Part shown: piece after piece, positions 56,430-64,000 of the stretch
Position numbering within the stretch: the first letter of the stretch is position 1
Layout: every line of letters starts with the position of its first letter
DNA from: Anthonomus grandis grandis
Lineage: Eukaryota > Arthropoda > Insecta > Coleoptera > Curculionidae
Length of the DNA stretch: 64,000 nucleotides
Assembly: GCF_022605725.1 (NCBI RefSeq)
Contig: NC_065546.1
Span: 21,572,227-21,636,226 of the forward strand
Direction of reading: 5' to 3'
Program-made: the position numbers and the translations under genes
The notes under the pieces: generated by a model
The model's input: the letters and a program-made list of their open reading frames with translations, nothing else
Databases searched by the model: none
What the model was told of the DNA's origin: nothing

Positions 56430-58580
56430 AACACAAGAAGACAAAACTTTTTGAACATACTTGAACTGAAGATAACTAAATAAAACAATCAATTACCAAA
56501 TAAAGGTAAACTTGTTGACAAAACTAGAGAAAAAAAACTTTCCAACATGTCCAAGGTTAAAACCTATCATTTAAAAAGTTATCCAGGTTATAATATGCCT
56601 TAGCCAATAAAAGCGTCTTTAATTCTCTTTTAAATTTCTTAACATTCGATATATGTCTAACACATAGAGGAACATGATTGTAAATTTTTTTACTTATGTA
56701 AATTAATGAGTTTTTGGTAAGGGAAGACGTAGGAATAGGTAGGGGAAGATCATTTACACGACGAGTCAAATGGCCAGTGTCAGAGGGTAGTTTGGGAATT
56801 TTGTAAATAAGAGCAGCTGTTTCTAAGATAAAGAGTGAAAAAAAAGTTTTTTTTTCAGAAATGAAGAGGGGTTTGCAAAAATCTCTTAACTTAGCAGAAT
56901 ACAGGTATCTAACTGCTTTTTTTTGAATAACAAAGACAATGTTAAGTAGCCCCTTATTGGTTAATCCCCAAAAAGGCAAGCCATACCGAATATGAAATTC
57001 AATAAGTGAAAAGTACACTGAACGTGCAACCACCCCTCCCAGCTCTTATTTTGCCATTCTTACTGCAAAACATCCAGAAGATAATTTCCCAGCTAAATGT
57101 AAAATATGATCTTCAAACCGAAGGCGACCATCAATGGTAATTCCTAGGAACTTGCAGCACTCTTTATTCTGCAAGAGGGAATTTTCGTCAAACATCAGAC
57201 CCTGAACATCGCACTTAAACCCCATAATAGACGTCTTTCTTACATTAAACACGAGCCTGCTGGAAGCACACCACCCTGATAAAATCTGAAGGTCTTCAAG
57301 GATACAAGTCTTAATATAATCAGAATTTTTATGGCTCCATAGTATGGTGGTATCATCAGCAAACTGAACCACCTTGACCTGCAGTTTCAATGAACTCAAG
57401 TCATCCACATACAGTAAAAATAACAGTGGTCCCAACACTGAACCCTAAGGAACGCCGCATTTCAGGGATCTAGAAGCAGACAAACGCCCTGACACTGTAA
57501 CCTTCTGAGTACGATTTGATAGATAGGACTTAAGCCATCGCAACGCTACGCCCCTAAAACCATATTTATCGAGCTTAGATAATAGTATTCTATGATCCAC
57601 ACAGTCAAATGCTTTGGATAGATCACAAAACACTGCCGCCGATGACTCTTCAGAATTCAAGGACACATAGACGCTCTCCAAAAAGCTAAAAACAGCATCA
57701 TGAGTCCCTTTACCGGCTTGAAATCCAAACTGATTTACAGACAAAATGCCATTATGATGTAAAAAGGACAAAATTCTGCTTTTTGCAAGTTTTTCAACTA
57801 TCTTAGAGAGGGTAGACAAAATAGAAATGGGACAGAAATTACAAGGCTGATCCAAATCTCCACTCTTATGAAGAGGAATAACCACTGCCTCTTTTAAACA
57901 TGAAGGAAAAATGCCAATATGTAAAGAATTGTTTATGGCAGAAACTAAAGCATTTAAGGCTGAATCAGACAAAAAGAGTAACAACCTCGAAGATATACCA
58001 TCAGCTCCAGATGATTTATGGTTTTTTATGTGTTTGATTTCATCTTTTACTTCGGTAAGATCGACAGGATGAAAGAAAAATGAATGCTCAACCGACACTT
58101 GTTGAAGATAGTGTAAGGGATCAATGTTACTACGAATGCCCTTGAGCAAGATATTAGGTATATCATAATAATAGTCGTTCAAAATGTCAGGTCTTAACTC
58201 CGGTTCAGATACTTTTCTATGGCAATGTCTAAAATCATTAATAATCGACCAACACTCATGACATATTTAAGCGATCCCTAATAATTAGATTTTGCTGCTT
58301 TAATTGTCTTTCTGTACAGACTACGGTATTTCTGATGATATACAAGGATATTTTCATTTGTGGTATATTTGCACAATTTAGTCAAAAAACGGAGGTTTTT
58401 AGCTGAAATTCTAAGGCCTCTTGAAACCCATGGTTTTCGTTTCTTAGTTTCAAGCCTCATTTTAGGAAAGCACTGATTGATCTTATCACACAGAACTTGA
58501 AAAAATAAAGTAAGTGGGTCAGAAGCCGTTTTAAGTGCATTCCAATTTACCGAAGCTGTAGCAGCAGAAAAAGCATTTCA
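56430..58580 (-). mobile_element. 5'-truncated jockey/CR1-like LINE
   Basis: Minus-strand LINE beginning within the EN-RT linker at about 58580 and running through RT to a 3' UTR of uncertain length below 56557. It is the best-preserved LINE in the window. Confidence 0.85.
56557..58460 (-). pseudogene. LINE reverse transcriptase, nearly complete
   Basis: From 58182 to 56557 the protein is in one frame with only two stops: TAA 57445-57447, within what relatives read as PQGSVLGPLLF, and TAA 57046-57048. Motifs in order: KNHKSSGADGISSRLL, PLHKSGDLDQPCNFCPIS, NQFGFQAGKGTHDAVF, AVFCDLSKAFDCVDH, SVLGPLLFLLYVDD, the catalytic FADDTTILW (about 57360-57334), CKFLGITIDGRL, then the thumb and C-terminal tail ending NDRF. 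Upstream, 58460-58278 (RKPWVSRGLRISAKNLRFL) is the linker, joined by a frameshift. The endonuclease is absent through 5' truncation. Such RTs copy the element RNA at a nicked target. Confidence 0.95.
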
Positions 58581-59829
58581 AATGAACTAATACTAACTTA
58601 AAATTATTTCGTGCTCCAAAATCATAAATAATTTTTTTAATTTTGGGGTATTTTTTACAATTCTAGATTTATTATTATTTTTATTAACAGTTTCCAAAAA
58701 TACAGTTTCACTTTATACTTACATATTACTCATTCAACACACCAAATTATCTACTGATATAGTCAGCAACATAGTAGGAATCAAGAAGTATTCTATTTAA
58801 AATTGCCTTTTTCTTCATTCTTAAAAAAATTAAATGAGTAATATTCTCAAATCACTAAATATTACAGCGGCGTCTTCTTCTAACCAAACTAATGTAATTT
58901 TTTCAAAATTAAAGATTTAATTCTTTTAATGAATAACAGTAATGTGATCTATAAAGGTAATGTCAGATATCTACCTCTTATGTTGGTCAAATATCTCAGT
59001 TAATTTACAAAATGCTCAACCAACACAAATATTATTAAAAAAATCTTGACGATTAACATTCTGGCCTATCACTTGTGAACATACGATAACCAGGCAATAA
59101 ATCAACTTTTATATTATTGCCATCCTGCATAGAGAGAGTAACCTTTATAAAAGATTACTTCTAGAGTCGTGTTATATAAATAAGTACAAAAATTTTAACA
59201 AATAGCATCCTTAAAGTATTTATCATTTTATATAATGTCATTACTATTATGTCATATTTTAAATTTTCAAATTATTTTACATATTTTTTGAAAGAAGTTT
59301 ATATATGTATTCGTTTACTTTACGATTTATTTTACATCTTCATATCTAATATTCATATCTGATTTACTTATTGTTTTCTTTAGATTTTTCCATGGATTTT
59401 ATTAAAGACTACATCAAACAATCGACATGGAAAAATCTAATAATAATAATAATAAAGGCTTATATTTCAATAAATATACAAGATTTTAAAGTAATGGCGA
59501 AGTCGAGCCCTAAAGGCTACTCTAACTCAACCACAAAAAGAAAAAATAGCATATGGTTTTTTTTTAATTACATAAACTAACAATAATAAAATTAAGATTC
59601 TATTCCATAAAACTATAATATAATACTTATAGTTTAAACATAACAATAATGAGGTTTATAGAGTCTTGCCGGGAGAGATCAATAAATTATACGATCAACA
59701 ATTTTAATTTAATATTAGAAATATATAAGGTTATAGATGCAGGAGCCCATTTAAAATCAAATATGATTAAACAATAAATTTTATAAAATAATAGGAATCA
59801 TGTTTGTTCATATAAAATCTAAGGCTAAA
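58581..59829. other. AT-rich; 14-bp inverted repeat
   Basis: TAGATTTTTCCATG (59381-59394) and its exact complement (59426-59439) flank a 31-nt loop. The ORF 59371-59580 (69 aa) overlaps it and has no recognised motif. Nothing else is supportable. Confidence 0.45.
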
Positions 59830-60170
59830 GGACTGTATGTACAATGTACATGATGGCATGCCCTCCTACGGTTGTTTTTGAAATAGATATTCCCTAAATT
59901 TATATTTAAATTTATTTATATTTAATAGTTTAAACTCATTAGGTATGTTATTATATAATTCAGTAGCATTAAACAGAAAAGATTTTTTATAAAAAGTAAA
60001 TTTAATTGTAGGCATGGTAAAGAATCCTTTATTTCTTATGTTCAAATTATGTACTTTACCCCTAGTGAAACTTATTTTTTAGTTTTATTATTGAAGAAGT
60101 TGATACTGGTACTGTAACAATCTTGTGTACAAAATTTGGTAAATGAAGCTTGCACCTATTTAACATGTTA
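59830..60170 (-). pseudogene. LINE C-terminal tail fragment
   Basis: Minus strand. VHNLNIRNKGFFTMPTIK, then FYKKSFLFNATELYNNIPNE and FKLLNINKFKYKFREYLF (about 60060-59880) match the C-terminal tail of jockey/CR1-like LINE proteins. The RT itself is absent. The mariner at 60183 begins just upstream of it. Confidence 0.7.
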
Positions 60171-60182
60171 GTTACCTATATA

Positions 60183-60377
60183 CAGGGTGTTTCAGAAGTA
60201 TGGGATCAAACTTCTGGGGGTTGTTCAGTGCAACAGAAGAATCCATTTGAGTATAGGAACCCATGTCCGGAAATGCGTCACTACGCCACTACGACCCTAA
60301 GACGCGTTAAAATTTATAAAAAACATTAATTACCTAAATAGGATCTGCTGCATTTATTTTTACCTTTTGTACATAAT
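60183..60377. repeat. Left terminal inverted repeat
   Basis: Inverted copy of 61569-61762. It contains ACTACGCCACTACGACCCTA and a TTTTACCTTTTGTA inner edge. Confidence 0.9.
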
Positions 60378-60477
60378 ACCATAATAACATTTGTTTAAAC
60401 TCAACGCTTTTCAATGTCAATTCTCAATGTCGTGTTTAAAAATCTTATACCTTACAATTTTTAAACATTTATTGCTA

Positions 60478-61557
60478 ATGAAAAACTTTACCAATCAAGA
60501 ATTGGCGGATATGCATTTGGCATACGGAGCAACAAACTGCAATGCACGAGCAGCATCGCGGTTGTATCATGAACGTTATCTCGAACGACAGCATCCTGGA
60601 TACAAAAAGTTTATTGCGGTTCATCGGCGGCTCGCTGAGACAGGCATGTTTAAGACCAATATACATGATACTGATGTTGCCCGAACCGTAAGAACGGTCG
60701 AATTTGAAGAAGAGGTGCTTCAGCGAGTTGTCGATGAACCATCAAATAGCATACGTGACGTCGCTAAGAATATGAATACGAGTAACGCTTCTGTCTGGCG
60801 GGTACTACACGAGCAACAACTCCATCCTTACCACTTCCAGAAAGTTCAAGGTATGACTGCAGCCAATTATCATCCGAGAGTTCAATTTTGTCGATGGCTT
60901 CTGGATCACATCATTGCACAATCAAATTTTTTACTATATGTTTTATGGATCGATGAAGTCTCTTTCACAAGAGACGGTATTTTTAATAGGAGGAATAGCC
61001 ATGTTTGGGACGAAGAAAATCCTTATGCAATTTTTCCAAAAAAACATCAGAATCGTTGGTCTGTCAACGTATGGGCAGGCATTGTTGATGATTATTTAAT
61101 TGGGCCATACCTTCTACCGGAACGATTAACAGGACCTATTTATCTGCGTTTCTTGGAGGAAGTTCTCCCAGAACTCCTTGAAAATGTTCCACTAAACGTT
61201 AGACAGCAAATGTGGTTTCAGCATGATGGAGCGCCGGCTCACTTTGCTGTATGAGTACGCGAGTATTTGGCTCAGCGGTTTGGGCACCGTTCGATTGCCA
61301 GGGGTGGAGCATTTTCTTGGTCTCCTAGGTCACCCGATTTACCGTCGCTCGATTTTTTCTTGTGGGGACATGTAAAGTCTTTAGTCTACGAAACTCCAGT
61401 AGAATCAGAGCTAGACTTAATTGAACGAATAACAGCAGCATTTGAAATCATTCAAAACGAGGATCAAATTTTTAGTGTAGTCCGCCGAAATCATGTGCGG
61501 CGTTTAAATTTGTGTATTGAGGTTGGAGGAAGTCATTTTGAACCATATACAAAATGA
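60478..61557 (+). pseudogene. Mariner transposase (DUF4817 HTH plus DD41D), one stop
   Basis: 359 codons. I prefer the start at 60478 (MKNFTNQELADM), where family proteins begin; the in-frame ATG at 60391 would add 29 residues unlike the family. Domains: DUF4817-type helix-turn-helix (residues 5-60, ADMHLAYGATNCNARAASRL, HRRLAETGMF), second HTH (SIRDVAKNMNTSNASVWRVL), then the catalytic core with WIDEVSFTRDG (first Asp), VNVWAGIVDDYLIGPYLLP, WFQHDGAPAHF (second Asp) and SPDLPSLDFFLWG (third Asp; 41 residues between). A TGA at 61252-61254, probably from CGA, is the only interruption. It excises and inserts the element at TA sites in the nucleus. The remaining sequence shows no frameshift. Confidence 0.95.
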
Positions 61558-61568
61558 TTGATTTTGTA

Positions 61569-61762
61569 TCATATACAAAAGGTAAAAATAAATGCATCAG
61601 ATCCTATTTAGGTAATTAATATTTTTTCTAAATTTAAACGCGTCTTAGGGCCGTAGTGGCGTACTGACACATTTCCGGACATGGGTTCCTATACCCAAAT
61701 GGATTTTACTGTTGCACTGAACAACCCCTAGAAGTTTGATCCCATAGTTCTGAAACACCCTG
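61569..61762. repeat. Right terminal inverted repeat
   Basis: Inverted copy of 60183-60377, ending GAAACACCCTG. Confidence 0.9.
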
Positions 61763-61764
61763 TA

Positions 61765-64000
61765 TAAAAAGTGTTTCCATTTGGGCGACTTTTAAAAAAA
61801 TTGATTAAATGACAAATATTCATGTTTGAATATTTTTAATATTCGAGAACGTAAAAGTACAATTCGAATTTTCTTGTAAAGATTAATTTATTTTCTCACG
61901 TTGAGTCAAAAACAGTCATTGGTTGTTTTCGGGTTCCATTGTTTTTAGTCTTTGTTTACGTAACTTACGAATTTTTTTTGCTTAAAAATCAAAGAAGTTA
62001 TAGAGCGTTCTTCCTCTTATTCTCTCTCTCTAGTTTTTCGTATCTACTATTTTTCTCAGGTTTATTAGTATTAATAGGTTGCAAAAAAAGTTCATTTATG
62101 ATAATTTTGCACAGCATGTATTGATCTACTTCTTCGTTTACTTCAGCTTTTAATAATGCATATAAAGAGAAATATTTCGCACCTTTATCTAAATGAGAAA
62201 AGCAGATCTAATTAGATTTTAAAATATCGCACAAAATTATGTATTTGTAAGAATTTTATTTTAAATTCTTTAAAATAGAATAAATTTCCCAATAAGATAT
62301 GTTCTAGATTTTTTTGATACATTCTTTACATACACATAGAATCGAATAAATCCAGAAATGGTTATTATGCTGTGTATTGCATAAAGAAAAAAAAAACCGT
62401 TTTTCTAATTGAAATAATCTATACACTTTAAATAAAGTAGAAAAAATTAAATAATATACAAAAATAAAACCCAAGCTCTCAAAAATATACTTTACATTTT
62501 ATTTAAAAAAACGACAACTATTTTCTTGTACCTAAAAAAATTTTCTATTATCAGTCTAAGCAGACCTCCCTTTTCGGCTAAACAATAACTTAACCTAACC
62601 ATAACATAATGTTCTATTTCCTTAAGTGTTTCTGGTAAAATAGAAGTGAAACATTTAACAATGTTCCTTCGCAAGATTTTCATTCAGGTTACTAAAAAAT
62701 TGCTTTATAATATGATAACCCAAAAATACAAGTCGCAACAATAAGTTTTTAGGGATACTCAGTACGCAAGTTAATTAAGTTTTATGGTTCATACCCAGTT
62801 TCTCCCCAACTCTTCTAATTAATCGTATTGAACTTTAGCACAAACATATTGCAATACAATAATGAATATTTTTTTAAAGTAGTTATATTATCACACATAA
62901 TACATGAATATCATTTAGAAATGTCACTTAGTACCGACGAATCAGGAATACAAAATCAGAAAACATAGCAATGATTAGAGTTTCTTATTAGAATTATGAC
63001 AAGAGGTTTAGTCAGACCTACTATAAAAGGCGATATCTGTTTATAGAGATTATTCACTTAATATAAAAACAAGACAGTTAATAAACGAACTTACATAAGT
63101 AATCAAAGTTTATCGTACTTAAGTAGCATTTTAAATACCTAATATTAAGAGATGGCTTTTAAGCTTTTGCTTTTTTTTCTATCGATTCCTTCACCCGGCG
63201 AATTAACTTCTTGGACTGACAAATTTTTCAAATAAAAATAATAAATGATCTAAGATTTAAACTTATTTTCAGACTTTCTTTATTTCTAAGCGAATTGATA
63301 AATCTTACTAATAATTAGGTGTAAGGCATGTAAAATATATCGCTCCCCTTGAAAATAGGCCCAACTTAAATAATGCAACTCATATCCCCCTAGTTCCAAC
63401 CCGTAAATTCAACAGGTCTTCTCGATGCTGCTGCTCTCAAATAGCAGTTGCGACCGCAGACTCGAAGAGAAGTTGCAAATGTTGCACCAGAGTGCCGGAA
63501 CGCCGCTCTAGGAAACGTCATGAATTATTGTCTCCCATTCTGCTCGAGGGTTTAGGGAACTTTGGGAAGCCGTAGGGGGGCGGCGAAGAGGGAGAGATAG
63601 CGGTTATACAGGGGTGAATTTTAAACGGGACGTGAATGTGTGGGAGTTTACAGTATGGATGTAAGGCTTGGTATATCGTGTTTTTATATGAAAGAATATT
63701 GTATGCGTATACTTTAAAGTGCTGCCTTAATATTTTTAATAAAATGAAAAAAATAAATAAATTGGGTTAGATTTATTTTTTAATAAGCATAAAGGCATAC
63801 ATTTATAATCCCTATAAAAGGAAGATTTCATGAAATGTTTATAATTCATCTACAGTGCTTTCTCAGTAAAAGACAAAATAATTCGTTAAAAATTCTAGAT
63901 TTTGTGCTATAGAAAATTTCTTAAATATAACGTTTTGTTAATAAATTAATCATGTTCCTAAATCCAAACCAAAAACATTTTGCATTCAGGATATCGTAAG
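61765..64000. other. AT-rich; GC-rich patch 63360-63680
   Basis: No supportable gene. The short ORFs at 61939-62124 and 62683-62492 are T-rich or unrecognised. The patch 63360-63680 (for example CGGAACGCCGCTCTAGG and GTAGGGGGGCGGCGAAGAGG) is much richer in GC and CpG than its flanks and may be a promoter or conserved non-coding element of a host gene outside the window. Confidence 0.4.

Larger units (their letters stand above)
60183..61762 (+). mobile_element. Nearly intact DD41D mariner with 194-bp TIRs
   Basis: A 1580-bp element flanked by TA at 60181-60182 and 61763-61764. The left TIR 60183-60377 and right TIR 61569-61762 differ at only a dozen or so positions. Both start CAGGGTGTTTCAGAA. 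A transposase gene with a single nonsense codon fills the interior. Strong TIR identity and one lesion suggest recent activity. Confidence 0.93.

Noticed and set aside
61939..62124. 61-aa hydrophobic ORF
   Set aside because: T-rich composition; no domain and no promoter evidence.

Overview
This is a eukaryotic, AT-rich window (long poly-A/T runs, ACACCCTGTA-type transposon ends, no operon structure, no ribosome binding sites). The element families point to an arthropod, most likely an insect: DUF4817-type mariner transposases, piggyBac elements with TTAA target sites, jockey/CR1 and I-like LINEs, gypsy (412/mdg1-like) retrotransposons and Penelope-like fragments. The species cannot be named from sequence alone. 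I found no convincing host protein gene, tRNA or rRNA. The recognisable coding sequence is mobile-element protein, nearly all of it broken by stops and frameshifts.

Layout. 1-663: 3' half of a mariner. 1570-3428: gag-protease-RT fragment and 5' LTR of a gypsy element (minus). 4290-6790: jockey/CR1-like LINE (minus). 7233-8241: short mariner with both ends. 8922-11316: piggyBac with both TTAA sites. 11560-11830: mariner remnant. 15275-17570: second piggyBac. 18100-18900: Penelope-like fragment. 19312-24330: LINE with ORF1 and ORF2, interrupted at 22029-24179 by an LTR element whose own LTR carries a 439-bp palindromic insertion (three nested levels). 24840-26965: a gypsy element carrying a macro (ADP-ribose-processing) domain after its integrase. 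28446-30710: a SINE-like sequence, mariner and LINE scraps, and a fold-back repeat. 30752-33092: third piggyBac. 33570-36950: two LINE remnants, one with a tandemly duplicated RT segment. 39269-40510: mariner broken by an RNase H-bearing LINE (40510-47834), itself split by a CpG-rich insertion (about 42960-46950) that has a jockey-type gag but no RT. 49810-55323: three mariners, the last with about 370-bp inverted repeats. 56430-58580: well-preserved LINE. 59830-60170: LINE tail. 60183-61762: nearly intact mariner. The rest is AT-rich sequence with no gene that I can support.

The genes do not form a pathway; this is a graveyard of nested transposons. The most unusual item is the macro domain that appears to be part of a Ty3/gypsy polyprotein. 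Next are the inverted-dimer retroposon with a 12-bp target duplication and hammerhead-like motifs, and the gag-only CpG-rich insertion with 137-140-bp tandem repeats.
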